DNA from: Ga0077555 sp963761475
GTDB taxonomy: Bacteria > Pseudomonadota > Alphaproteobacteria > Rhizobiales > Hyphomicrobiaceae
Assembly (NCBI GenBank): GCA_963761475.1
Contig: CAVXGT010000010.1
Span: 479,583 to 543,582 of the forward strand
Direction of reading: 5' to 3'
Length of the DNA stretch: 64,000 nucleotides
Every line of letters begins with the position of its first letter. The first letter of the stretch is position 1. Position numbers and translations under genes: made by a program. The notes under the pieces were generated by a model, which saw only the letters and a list, made by a program, of their open reading frames with translations, ran no database searches and was not told the DNA's origin. Of this stretch, positions 46,114-54,498 are shown one piece after another.

Positions 46114-46848
46114 ATGACCGACAAACGCATAGCAGCTATCGCCGGAGAGCTTGCCGCCGCCCGCCGGGCCGGCAAGCGCATCACCCTTGCCGATCCCCCG
46201 CGCGACTTCGAGGAGGGTTTCGCCGTCCAGGATGAGGTCGTCCGCCAACTCGGCGAGGCGGTCATCGGCTGGAAGGTCATCGAGGTACCGGGCGGCCCCG
46301 TCATTTCAGCGCCTCTTCTTGCAGGCGGCAATGTGCCAGCCAACGGCACCTGGAAGGTGACCGGCCCCGAGCCCGCCGGCATCGAACTCGAAATCGCCTT
46401 CCGCATGGCCCGCGATGTGCCGGCCGGTGCCGACGCCAATGCGGTGCTCGATTGCATCGGCTCGGCCCACGTTGTTTTCGAATTGTGCCAAAGCCGGAAC
46501 ACGGGGCCCGACAACCTGCCCCGTCACATCGCGCTCGCCGACTGCATCCTGAACGCCGGCCTGGTCGTCGGCCCGTCCTTTGAGGGTTGGCGCAACCGCG
46601 ATCTCAAGGCCGTCCCCGGTCGGCTCATGGTCGACGGCAAGCTCCACATCGAAGGCAAGAGCGTCGATCCCGTGCGCGCCATCACAGTTCTGGCGTCCGC
46701 GATGCCCCCGCGCGGCAAGAGCCTGAAGGCCGGCGACGTCGTCATCACCGGCAGCCTGATCGGTATGAACTGGCTCACCGGCCGTCACGCACTGCGCGGC
46801 GAAATCGATGGTTGCGGTGCTGTCGAAATCACCCTCGAAGCCGCCTGA
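46114..46848 (+). CDS. 2-keto-4-pentenoate hydratase-like (FAH-fold) protein
   Basis: A 244-residue protein of the fumarylacetoacetase superfamily, MhpD/decarboxylase branch. Motifs include GYKVGLTS-equivalent VIGWKVIEVPGG, IELEIAFRMARDVPAG (metal-binding E-x-E), GPSFEGWRNRDLKAVPG and KAGDVVITGSLIGMNWLTG. It could hydrate a 2-hydroxypentadienoate-type acid; no pathway partners are adjacent. Followed by family A repeats. Confidence 0.85.
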   Translation: MTDKRIAAIAGELAAARRAGKRITLADPPRDFEEGFAVQDEVVRQLGEAVIGWKVIEVPGGPVISAPLLAGGNVPANGTWKVTGPEPAGIELEIAFRMARDVPAGADANAVLDCIGSAHVVFELCQSRNTGPDNLPRHIALADCILNAGLVVGPSFEGWRNRDLKAVPGRLMVDGKLHIEGKSVDPVRAITVLASAMPPRGKSLKAGDVVITGSLIGMNWLTGRHALRGEIDGCGAVEITLEAA

Positions 46849-46866
46849 TAGCCAGCCCCTTCCCTA

Positions 46867-47000
46867 ACGCGCCTTCCGGCCGGCTCCCCGCAGGGGAGGC
46901 GCAACGCGCCACGAACCACTTACTGCGCCTTCCGGCCGGCTCCCCGCAGGGGAGTCGGAAGGCGCCACTAAAAACAAAGTCGGAAGGCGCCGCTAAAAAC
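46867..47000. repeat. Two REP-like elements, family A, plus half-units
   Basis: Two full units with the CCCGCAGGGG tip, the second ending GTCGGAAGGCGCCACTAAAA, then a GTCGGAAGGCGCC half-unit. They lie between the hydratase gene and the terminator of the His/Tyr-rich gene. Confidence 0.85.
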
Positions 47001-47026
47001 CACGCAACCAACAAGACCAAGCACAC

Positions 47027-47060
47027 AAAAAAACCGGATCGCACTGGGCGACCCGGTTTC
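47027..47060 (-). terminator. Intrinsic terminator of the His/Tyr-rich gene
   Basis: On the minus strand a 12-bp stem with one G-T pair (AAACCGGGTCGC / GCGATCCGGTTT), loop CCAGT, and a run of seven or more T. It lies 25 bases after the stop codon at 47085. Confidence 0.85.
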
Positions 47061-47084
47061 CGTCAAGAACCTTGCGCGGCGGAC

Positions 47085-47645
47085 TTAGTTCCGCTGGGCG
47101 GGCGCCGGCGCCTGGGCTGCCGGAGCTTCGGCCGCAGGGGCTTGCTCTGCCGGCGCAGGCGCTGCCGCCTGCGGCTCGATCGGCGCGCCAACCGGTGCCG
47201 TGTCGCCAGGTGCCGCCGCGGCAGGTGCCGGGTTCGTGTCGACCACGCCCGCCGTCGACTTCAGCTCGACCTGCGGCTCGGTCTTCACCACCGGCTGCTG
47301 GGCCGGCCGCACGATCACGACCTTGGGCTGGGCGTAGCCGTAGGAGTGGCCGTAGGTGGGCGCATATGCCGGCCTGTAGGTGTGGGTCGGCTGGTAGTGA
47401 TACGTCGGAACATAGCGGTAGGTGGGCTGGTGGGCGCTGCGGTAGCCGTAGTGGCGGTAGCTGTGGCTCTTGTGGCCATAGCTGTGCCCGTAGCTGTGGC
47501 GGTAGGCCCGGTGATGGCCATGACCGTGGCTGCTGTGACCGTATCCGTGGCCGTAGCTGCTGTGGCCGTAGGAGCCGGCTTCAGCGGCACCGACAGAGAG
47601 GGCGGCAAGACCGGCGGCGGCGAGGATGCCAAAGATCGCTTTCAT
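47085..47645 (-). CDS. Exported His/Tyr/Gly-rich low-complexity protein
   Basis: A 186-residue protein with a signal peptide (AIFGILAAAGLAALSVGAAEA). Residues about 24-70 are a repeat of Tyr-Gly-His-Ser-type units (YGHSSYGHGYGHSSHGHGHH); residues 70-110 are Tyr/Pro/Thr-rich; the C-terminal 80 residues are Ala/Pro-rich. The dense histidines suggest metal binding, but no known domain is visible. It stands alone with its own terminator. The opposite strand is also open for much of this length because of the codon composition, but that frame has no start signal. Confidence 0.8.
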   Translation of the reverse strand: MKAIFGILAAAGLAALSVGAAEAGSYGHSSYGHGYGHSSHGHGHHRAYRHSYGHSYGHKSHSYRHYGYRSAHQPTYRYVPTYHYQPTHTYRPAYAPTYGHSYGYAQPKVVIVRPAQQPVVKTEPQVELKSTAGVVDTNPAPAAAAPGDTAPVGAPIEPQAAAPAPAEQAPAAEAPAAQAPAPAQRN

Positions 47646-47782
47646 GGGAGTGTTCCTTGTCCGTTGTATCTGGTTGCAGGCGTCCGCGGCGGTTCAGGGT
47701 GTTTCGTTCGCCGTCGTGCCCCGTTGCTATGAAGCTGTTGTAAACGTCGTTCACTGGAATGTAAATAGGGAACTAATCGTTC

Positions 47783-47792
47783 CGTTATAACG
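47783..47792. promoter_or_regulatory. Short palindrome in a divergent promoter region
   Basis: CGTTATAACG, a perfect 10-bp palindrome, lies in the AT-richer space between the divergent His/Tyr-rich and TIR genes, 138 bases upstream of the former. It could be part of an operator; evidence is weak. Confidence 0.25.
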
Positions 47793-47932
47793 AATGCGTG
47801 ATTGCTCGCGTAGGACCGTCGAGCGCAATCGCCGGATAGGCAGGGTCCGAGCTGGCGGTTATGTAGAACCGGGCGAACCGGCTCCGCGCAGGGGCATGAT
47901 CAGCACCGCGAGGTGGCGGCGAGAGGGGGAAC

Positions 47933-48715
47933 ATGTCGAAAATCTTCATCAGCCATGCAGTGGCCGACGGCGCAACGCTGGCGGTCGATCTGGTCCACCA
48001 GCTCGAGCAGGCCGGCAATCCCTGCTGGATTGCGCCGCGTGACGTCGTGCCCGGCCGCACCTATCCGGCCCAGATCATGGGCGCCCTTCGCGGTTGCCGC
48101 GCGGCGCTGGTGCTGGTCACACCCGCCGCCAATGACAGCCCGGACGTCCTCCAGGAGGTGCAGATCGCCCACGCCAACCGCAAGATGATCGTCCCGATCG
48201 TTGTCGGCGGCACCGCACCTTCCGATGATCTCGGCTATTTCCTGGGTGTCCGCCACCAGATCGCGTGGACCGAGGCAGGCCGGATCGTGGCCGCCCTTGT
48301 CAAGGCCATTCCGCCACTGGAGCAGGCAGCGGACCCCGCTCCCGCACTCGCGACCATCGACGCACCGACCGCCGTCGCCAAGGCCGCCGCGACGGATGCA
48401 GGCGTCACCGGTATATTCAGCATCACAGTTCGCGCGACGGACATCGAGGGCTATCGGGTATGGCTCAATTCTGAGGCGGACTATCGCGACCCCCGCTGCC
48501 TGTCGATCGCTGTTGCACCGACAGCACGCCGTGACCTCGCCAGCCGCCTCGGCGGTGATCCATCGGTTGTCTTGAAGGGCCGCGCCATTCTCGTTCACGG
48601 CACCGCCAACAAGCGGCGCATCGACTTCATCAGCGGTGGCGTACCGACCGGCCACTACTACTTCCAGACCCATGTCGACGTCGCCGACGCCAGCCAGATC
48701 GAGCTCGCCGACTGA
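47933..48715 (+). CDS. TIR-domain protein with C-terminal beta-rich domain
   Basis: A 260-residue cytosolic protein. Residues 1-125 form a TIR domain: KIFISHAVADGATLAVDLVH (box 1), NPCWIAPRDVVPGRTYPAQI (box 2), LVLVTPAANDSPDVLQEVQI with the Glu expected of NAD-cleaving TIRs, then IVPIVVGG. After an Ala-rich linker, residues 155-260 look beta-rich: YRVWLNSEADYRDPRCLSIA, VVLKGRAILVHGTANKRRID and GHYYFQTHV. That part may be an OB-like fold. There is no membrane helix. The neighbours are a palindromic repeat array and unrelated metabolic genes, so a defence role is a guess. Confidence 0.83.
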   Translation: MSKIFISHAVADGATLAVDLVHQLEQAGNPCWIAPRDVVPGRTYPAQIMGALRGCRAALVLVTPAANDSPDVLQEVQIAHANRKMIVPIVVGGTAPSDDLGYFLGVRHQIAWTEAGRIVAALVKAIPPLEQAADPAPALATIDAPTAVAKAAATDAGVTGIFSITVRATDIEGYRVWLNSEADYRDPRCLSIAVAPTARRDLASRLGGDPSVVLKGRAILVHGTANKRRIDFISGGVPTGHYYFQTHVDVADASQIELAD

Positions 48716-48728
48716 CCGCCCTTCCTAA

Positions 48729-49248
48729 CGCGCCTTCCGGCCGGCTCCGCGCAGCGGAGTCGGAAGGCGGCACTAAAAACAGAGTCGGAAGGCGCCACGA
48801 ACCACCCACCGCGCCTTCCGGCCGGCTCCGCGCAGCGGAGTCGGAAGGCGCCACGAACCACCCACCGCGCCTTCCGGCCGGCTCCGCGCAGCGGAGTCGG
48901 AAGGCGGCACTAAAAACAGAGTCGGAAGGCGCCACGAACCACCCACCGCGCCTTCCGGCCGGCTCCGCGCAGCGGAGTCGGAAGGCGCCACGAACCACCC
49001 ACCGCGCCTTCCGGCCGGCTCCGCGCAGCGGAGTTGGAAGGCGCCACGAACCACCCACCGCGCCTTCCGGCCGGCTCCGCGCAGCGGAGTCGGAAGGCGC
49101 CACGAACCACCCACCGCGCCTTCCGGCCGGCTCCGCGCAGCGGAGTCGGAAGGCGCCACGAACCACCCACCGCGCCTTCCGGCCGGCTCCGCGCAGCGGA
49201 GTCGGAAGGCGCCACTAAAAACAGAGTCGGAAGGCGCCACTAAAAACA
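48729..49248. repeat. Tandem array of eight REP-like palindromes, family A
   Basis: Eight full units begin near 48729, 48810, 48866, 48947, 49003, 49059, 49115 and 49171. The period is 56 bases; two intervals are 81 because an ACTAAAAACAGAGTCGGAAG half-unit is inserted. Each unit has outer arms GCGCCTTCC/GGAAGGCGC and inner arms CTCCGC/GCGGAG around GCA, joined by CACGAACCACCCAC. Units are almost identical (one C to T change near 49035). Two half-units end the array. Long open frames here arise only from the repeat. Confidence 0.93.
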
Positions 49249-49330
49249 AGCCGCGAACAATCCCCCTTCCCCCAAGCGCTCCATCCCCTAACATTGCCAC
49301 TCGTGACCGAGGCAACAGGCAGGAGCCCCC

Positions 49331-50152
49331 ATGCAACGCGTTCTTCTCACCGGCGCCGCCGGCAATATCGGCTCCTACCTGCGTAAATTGCTGCCGCCGA
49401 TCTATTCGGGCCTGGTCCTCTCCGACATCACCGCGCCGTCGGACCTGAGACCGGATGAAACCTTCATCAAGGCCGATATTTCCAAGCCCGCCGAGATCGA
49501 GAAGGCTTGCGAAGGTGTAGATGGCATCATTCATCTGGGCGGCCGCTCCGGCGAAGCCCCCTGGGAGGCAATCCTGGAGGCTAACATCGTCGGCTGCTAC
49601 AACCTGTTCGAAGCCGCCCGCAAGTCAGGCGTAAAACGCGTCATCTTCGCGACCTCCAACCACGCCGTCGGCTTTTATCCTCGCGCCACCACCATTCCCC
49701 CGGCCGTCATCCCCCGCCCCGATAGTCGCTATGGCGTCTCGAAGTTGTTCGGTGAAGGCCTGGGCGCCATGTATGCCTACAAGCATGGCATCGGCGTTAC
49801 GTCGCTGCGCATCGGCAACGTTGGCGACAAGCCCTTGGACGCTCGTCGCCTCGCCATCTGGATCCGTCCCGACGACCTTGTGCAGTTGATCAGGATCGGC
49901 CTCGAGCGCCCCGGCCTCGTCTACGAGGTCATGTACGGCGTCTCCGACAACCAGCGGTCCTGGTACGACAACAGCCACGCCCGCGCGCTGGGCTACAGGC
50001 CCGAGGGCCGCTCGGAGGACTTCGCCGCCGAGGTGATCGCAGCCGAGCCGCCAGCCACTGCCAAGCATCCCGCCGCCGAGTACTACCAGGGCGGCACCTT
50101 CTGTGCCGACGAGTACTCCGCCGATTTCGCAACCATGAAGCCCAAGGCCTGA
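49331..50152 (+). CDS. NAD-dependent epimerase/dehydratase-family protein, uronate dehydrogenase-like
   Basis: A 273-residue extended SDR. The Rossmann motif is VLLTGAAGNIGSYLRKLLP, with ADISKPAEIEKACEGVDGII and the active site YxxxK in DSRYGVSKLFGEGLGAMYA. Length and the HAVGFYPRATTI segment resemble uronate dehydrogenases, which oxidise hexuronic acids. It ends 7 bases before the M20 hydrolase gene, so they are probably cotranscribed. Confidence 0.85.
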   Translation: MQRVLLTGAAGNIGSYLRKLLPPIYSGLVLSDITAPSDLRPDETFIKADISKPAEIEKACEGVDGIIHLGGRSGEAPWEAILEANIVGCYNLFEAARKSGVKRVIFATSNHAVGFYPRATTIPPAVIPRPDSRYGVSKLFGEGLGAMYAYKHGIGVTSLRIGNVGDKPLDARRLAIWIRPDDLVQLIRIGLERPGLVYEVMYGVSDNQRSWYDNSHARALGYRPEGRSEDFAAEVIAAEPPATAKHPAAEYYQGGTFCADEYSADFATMKPKA

Positions 50153-50159
50153 TCCCCTC

Positions 50160-51389
50160 ATGCCAGAAATTGATCCTGACCGCGTTCTCCGCGACCTCAA
50201 TCACCTCCGCTCGATGGGTGCCTACAAGACCGGCGTGCATCGCCCCACGCTCTCGTCCGAGCACATGGCGTCGCTGCAGTGGCTCAAGTCCGAGCTCGAC
50301 GCGCTGGGCCACACGACCGTCATCGACGGCATCGCCAATGTCCTGGGCAAGGCGCCGGGAGCGGGCCCCAAACTGCTCGGCGGGTCGCATCTCGAAAGCC
50401 AGAATCATGCCGGCTGGCTGGACGGCCCGCTGGGCGTTGTCTACGCCCTCGAGGCTGCCCGCGTCGTAGCCGCCGATCCCGCGCTCGCCAAGGCCGGCGC
50501 CGGCATCGACGTCGCCTCCTGGTGCGACGAGGAGGGCCACTTCGGCAGCTTTCTTGGCAGTCGCTCCGGCACCGGCAAGCTGACCGAGGCCGAAATCGAC
50601 GCCGCCAAGGATCGCACCAGTGGCACACCAATGCGAGATGCGCTCGCAGCAGCCGGTCTCGCCGGCCGCCCCCGCGTCACCGTCGACCCCAAGCGCTATG
50701 TCGGTTTCCTCGAAGCCCATATCGAGCAGGGCGATTGGCTCGAGAGTCACAAGCTCAGGATCGGCGTCGTTACCGCCATCATCGGCAGTCGCAATTTCCG
50801 CATCGTCTTCGAGGGCACCCAGAACCACGCGGGCACGACGCGCATGGCGATCCGCCGCGACGCCGGCGTCGCCTGTGCCCGCCTCGTCATGGCCATCGAT
50901 CGCCTGTTTCCCACCATCTCCGGCCCGCGCACCGTCTGGACCACCGGTCGCATCACCCTGGAGCCCGGCGACCCCAGCGTCATTCCAGGCCGCGCCGAGA
51001 TGCTGTTCCAGTTCCGCGACACCGAGCTTGAAACGCTGGATCGCCTCGAGAACGCATTGCGCACCCTGGTCGGGGATGCCGACCGTGATGGACCATGCCG
51101 CGTCTCGCTTGAGCAGCTCCGCAAGGGCATGCCTGCCGTCATGGCGGAACCATTTCAGGCGGCGATCGAGGCCGCGGCCGAAGCCCTGCAGCCGGGATGT
51201 CACACGCGCATGCCCTCCGGCGCCGGCCACGACGCCCAGGTGCTTTCAGCCATCATGCCGGCCGGCATGGTGTTCGTGCCCTCGATCGGTGGCATTTCCC
51301 ACCATTGGTCGGAAAACACCTCCGACGACGACATCGTATTCGGCGCAAAGGTCTATGCCGACGCCGCAGCGCGTCTGCTTTCGGGTTAA
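50160..51389 (+). CDS. M20-family hydrolase, allantoate amidohydrolase/N-carbamoyl amino acid hydrolase type
   Basis: A 409-residue binuclear metallohydrolase. Metal ligands are seen in GGSHLESQNHAGWLDGPLGV, WCDEEGHFGSFLGSR, LEAHIEQGDWLE and near the end SGAGHDAQVLSA. The dimerisation domain starts at FRIVFEGTQNHAGTTRMAIR. The family splits N-carbamoyl or ureido compounds; allantoate is possible given the PuuE-like protein elsewhere in the window, but the genes are far apart. Follows the epimerase gene closely. Confidence 0.9.
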   Translation: MPEIDPDRVLRDLNHLRSMGAYKTGVHRPTLSSEHMASLQWLKSELDALGHTTVIDGIANVLGKAPGAGPKLLGGSHLESQNHAGWLDGPLGVVYALEAARVVAADPALAKAGAGIDVASWCDEEGHFGSFLGSRSGTGKLTEAEIDAAKDRTSGTPMRDALAAAGLAGRPRVTVDPKRYVGFLEAHIEQGDWLESHKLRIGVVTAIIGSRNFRIVFEGTQNHAGTTRMAIRRDAGVACARLVMAIDRLFPTISGPRTVWTTGRITLEPGDPSVIPGRAEMLFQFRDTELETLDRLENALRTLVGDADRDGPCRVSLEQLRKGMPAVMAEPFQAAIEAAAEALQPGCHTRMPSGAGHDAQVLSAIMPAGMVFVPSIGGISHHWSENTSDDDIVFGAKVYADAAARLLSG

Positions 51390-51510
51390 GTATGGCGGGC
51401 CCCATAGCCATGGCCGCGCTAAAAGGCCCGCTCCCCGACTCGGATTTTCCCCGTTGCATGCTATATATTGGGGGAAACGCTACTCCATCGGCGAACCGCC
51501 CCGAGATGCC

Positions 51511-52553
51511 ATGACCGAGATCCTGTCCAGCCCTCCGCAATCCAGGCCGCCAATCGAGATGATCGATCCGTTCGGCCGCGCCGTCACCTATTTGCGCGTC
51601 TCCGTCACCGACCGCTGCGATTTCCGCTGCGTCTACTGCATGTCGGAGCACATGACGTTCCTGCCGAAGAAGGACCTGCTGACGCTGGAGGAGCTCGACC
51701 GGCTGTGCTCGGCCTTCGTCGCCAAGGGCGTCCGCAAGCTGCGCATCACCGGCGGCGAACCGCTCGTCCGCAAGAACATCATGTGGCTGTTCGAGCGCCT
51801 TGGCCGCCATCTGCAGACCGGCGCGCTCGAAGAACTGACGCTCACCACCAACGGCAGCCAGCTCACGCGCTATGCCGCGAGCTTGAAGGCTGCTGGCGTC
51901 GACGCATCAATGTCTCGCTCGACACGCTCGATGCCGACAAGTTCAAGGCCGATCACCCGCTGGGGCGATCTCGTCGAAGGTCATGGCGGGCCTGGATGCC
52001 GCCGAGAAGGCCGGCCTTGCACGTCAAGATCAACGCCGTCGCGCTTGAAGGGCGTCAACGAGCGACGAGATCGAAGACCTGATGCGCTTCGCCCACGGCC
52101 GCGGCTACGATCTCACCCTGATCGAGACGATGCCGCTCGGCGATATCGACGGCGACCGCACCGATCAGTATCTGCCGCTGTCGATTGTCCGCGCGCGCCT
52201 GCTCGACACGCTTCACGCTCGACGACATCCCCTACAAGACCGGCGGCCCGGCCCGCTACGTCAAGGTCAAGGAAACCGGCGGCCGTCTCGGCTTCATCAC
52301 GCCGATGACGCACAACTTCTGCGAAAGCTGCAATCGCGTGCGCCTCACCTGCACCGGCACGCTCTACATGTGCCTCGGCCAGGATGACGCCGCCGACCTG
52401 CGCGCCCCGTTGCGCGCCAGTGCCGACGACACGCTTTTGTCGACGGCGATCGACGAGGCCATCACCCGCAAGCCCAAGGGCCACGACTTCATCATCGACC
52501 GCGCCACCAAGCGGCCCGCCGTCTCCCGCCACATGAGCGTCACCGGCGGCTGA
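51511..52553 (+). CDS. moaA: GTP 3',8-cyclase MoaA, with seven indels
   Basis: A radical-SAM enzyme for the first step of molybdenum cofactor synthesis; 345 residues after correction. The N-terminal cluster motif is CDFRCVYCM, with KLRITGGEPLVRKNIMW. The C-terminal cluster is in FCESCNRVRLTCTGTLYMC, and the chain ends in the conserved GG. Between 51903 and 52211 one base is missing and six are extra. Correcting them restores INVSLDTLDADKFKAITRWG, AEKAGLHVKINAVALKGVN and TLDDIPYKTGGPARY. Six insertions and one deletion also fit the total length. Outside that stretch the gene is normal, so I do not call it a pseudogene. Confidence 0.85.
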
Positions 52554-52738
52554 AGATCGGGACTGAACGGGTATCGGTGGGCGGTTTCACGGCAAGGCGA
52601 CGCTTTCGCGGCAACCCGCGTGTCGGCAGCTCGAACACGCTGAAGAACGGCAGGTTTGCCCAACCCCTGCCCTTCCCTCAGGCCCCGTTCGCCGCTACAT
52701 AACCTTTTCATGCAGCACGAGACATCGGGCGCCTATGG

Positions 52739-53983
52739 TTGTCGTTCTTGATCAGAACTCCCCCGCCAGCGTCGGCGCCGCAGCCCGCCTCGGGCCTGCG
52801 CCCGTCCCTCGCCGGTCTCGGCCGCGACGGGCTGCGCAAGGGCCTCGCCAGCATCGGCGTGCCCGAAAAGCAGCTCCGCATGCGTACCGAGCAGCTCTGG
52901 AGCTGGATTTACGTCCGCGGCATCACGTCCTTCGAGACGATGACGGATGTCTCGAAGGACCTGCGCGCCCGCCTCGACCAAGCCTTTACCCTCGACCGGC
53001 CCGAGATCGTCTCCGAGCAGATTTCCAAGGATGGCACCCGCAAGTGGCTGCTGCGCCTGCCGGTGCGCGGCCACGAGGCCCGCCCGCCAGAGATCGAAAC
53101 CGTCTACATCCCCGAGGCCGACCGCGGCACGCTCTGCATTTCCTCTCAGGTCGGCTGCACGCTCACCTGCTCGTTCTGCCACACCGGCACCCAGCGTCTC
53201 GTGCGCAATCTCGAGGTCGCCGAGATCGTCGGCCAGATTCTCGTAGCACGCGATCGCATCGGTGAATGGCCGGGCGCCACCACGCCTGACGACGGCACCT
53301 TCCTCCCCGCCAGCGAGCGCAAGATCACCAACATCGTGCTCATGGGCATGGGCGAGCCGCTCTACAACTTCGACAACGTCTCTGCCGCAATAGAAGTGGC
53401 CGCCGACGGCGATGGCTTGGCGTTCTCCAAGCGGCGCATAACGTTGTCGACCTCAGGCGTCGTCCCCGAAATCCCGCGCTGGGGCCTCGAGACTGGCACT
53501 ATGCTCGCCATCTCCCTGCATGCCGTCCGCGACGACCTCAGGAACGAGTTGGTGCCAATCAATCGCCGCTATCCCCTGGCGGAGCTACTGGAGGCCTGCC
53601 GCGCCTATCCCGGCCTGTCGAATGCGCGCCGCATCACCTTCGAGTACGTCATGCTGAAAGGCGTAAACGACAGCCTCGCCGACGCCCGCGCACTCGTAAA
53701 GCTGCTCGCCGGCATCCCCGCCAAGATCAACCTCATCCCCTTCAATCCGTGGCCCGGAAGCCGTTACGAATGCTCGGATTGGGAGACCATCGAGCGCTTC
53801 GCCGATGTCGTGAACCGCGCGGGCTATGCAAGCCCCGTCCGCACGCCGCGCGGTCGTGACATCCTCGCAGCCTGCGGCCAGCTCCGCTCGGAGAGCGAGA
53901 AGCTCTCCGCACGCGAACGCCAACAGCCGGTCGGCGCCGCAAGCAGCGATGCCGCCGGCGAGTTCGGGGAGACCGGGGCCTGA
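52739..53983 (+). CDS. rlmN: 23S rRNA (adenine-2503-C2)-methyltransferase RlmN
   Basis: A 414-residue radical-SAM methylase that modifies A2503 in 23S rRNA and A37 in some tRNAs. The cluster motif is CTLTCSFCHTGTQRLVRNLE. VLMGMGEPLYNFDNV is the GEP motif, RRITLSTSGVVPEIP follows, and the methyl-carrying Cys is in TPRGRDILAACGQL. The N-terminus is uncertain: TTG 52739 opens the frame; the overlapping frame from ATG 52735 could join it with one extra base. The stop overlaps the next start (TGATG). Confidence 0.94.
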   Translation: MSFLIRTPPPASAPQPASGLRPSLAGLGRDGLRKGLASIGVPEKQLRMRTEQLWSWIYVRGITSFETMTDVSKDLRARLDQAFTLDRPEIVSEQISKDGTRKWLLRLPVRGHEARPPEIETVYIPEADRGTLCISSQVGCTLTCSFCHTGTQRLVRNLEVAEIVGQILVARDRIGEWPGATTPDDGTFLPASERKITNIVLMGMGEPLYNFDNVSAAIEVAADGDGLAFSKRRITLSTSGVVPEIPRWGLETGTMLAISLHAVRDDLRNELVPINRRYPLAELLEACRAYPGLSNARRITFEYVMLKGVNDSLADARALVKLLAGIPAKINLIPFNPWPGSRYECSDWETIERFADVVNRAGYASPVRTPRGRDILAACGQLRSESEKLSARERQQPVGAASSDAAGEFGETGA

Positions 53984-54411
53984 TGCTGCGCGTCCTGGGC
54001 CGATTGTTTCTGGTGCCGTTCGGCTTTCTGCTGGCGGCCTTGGCGGCGATGGCCGTGCTGTTCACCCTCGGCCTCGAGCGCATCACGCACGTCGTCAAGG
54101 GTGCTCACTTCGAGACCGATGGCGTTGATCTCGTCTTCTCCATGCTGCAAGGCTTCATCGGCCTGGCCGGTGCGGCCACCATCGTTCCATCACTACTCGT
54201 GGTCGTGGTTGGCGAAGTCGCCCGCGTCCGCTCGTGGCTCTACTATGTGGCAGGCGGCGGCATCGCCATGGCCGTAATGCCCCTGCTGGCCGCCAGCGGA
54301 TCGCTGGGATCTGGCAACGTCACCAGCCTCGGCGCCATCTGGCCGATCTTTGCCACTGCGGGCTTCGCAGGCGGCTTCCTCTATTGGCTGGTCGCCGGCC
54401 GCTCGGCTTGA
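53983..54411 (+). CDS. Small four-helix membrane protein, function unknown
   Basis: A 142-residue protein with four hydrophobic helices (VPFGFLLAALAAMAVLFTLG, GFIGLAGAATIVPSLLVVVV, YYVAGGGIAMAVMPLLAA, and IWPIFATAGFAGGFLYWLVA). No known motif. Its ATG overlaps the rlmN stop, so it is translationally coupled to it. From memory, similar genes follow rlmN in Rhizobiales. Confidence 0.75.
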   Translation: MLRVLGRLFLVPFGFLLAALAAMAVLFTLGLERITHVVKGAHFETDGVDLVFSMLQGFIGLAGAATIVPSLLVVVVGEVARVRSWLYYVAGGGIAMAVMPLLAASGSLGSGNVTSLGAIWPIFATAGFAGGFLYWLVAGRSA

Positions 54412-54498
54412 GCCGGGCCTCTAATCCACCCTATCGCACACACCCAATTCTGCCGCTAAGCTCACGCGACTTCCAATTCAGCCCGGAGTGAACGCCAG

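Noticed and set aside
48729..49248. A possible CRISPR array
   Set aside because: The repeats abut each other with no variable spacers, each is palindromic and nearly identical over the full 56-base period, and there are no cas genes.
48630..49534. Long minus-strand open frames with repeated RLRCAEPAGRRGGWFV-type peptides
   Set aside because: They are translations of the palindromic repeat, whose 56-base period happens to lack stops. No start signal or plausible protein.
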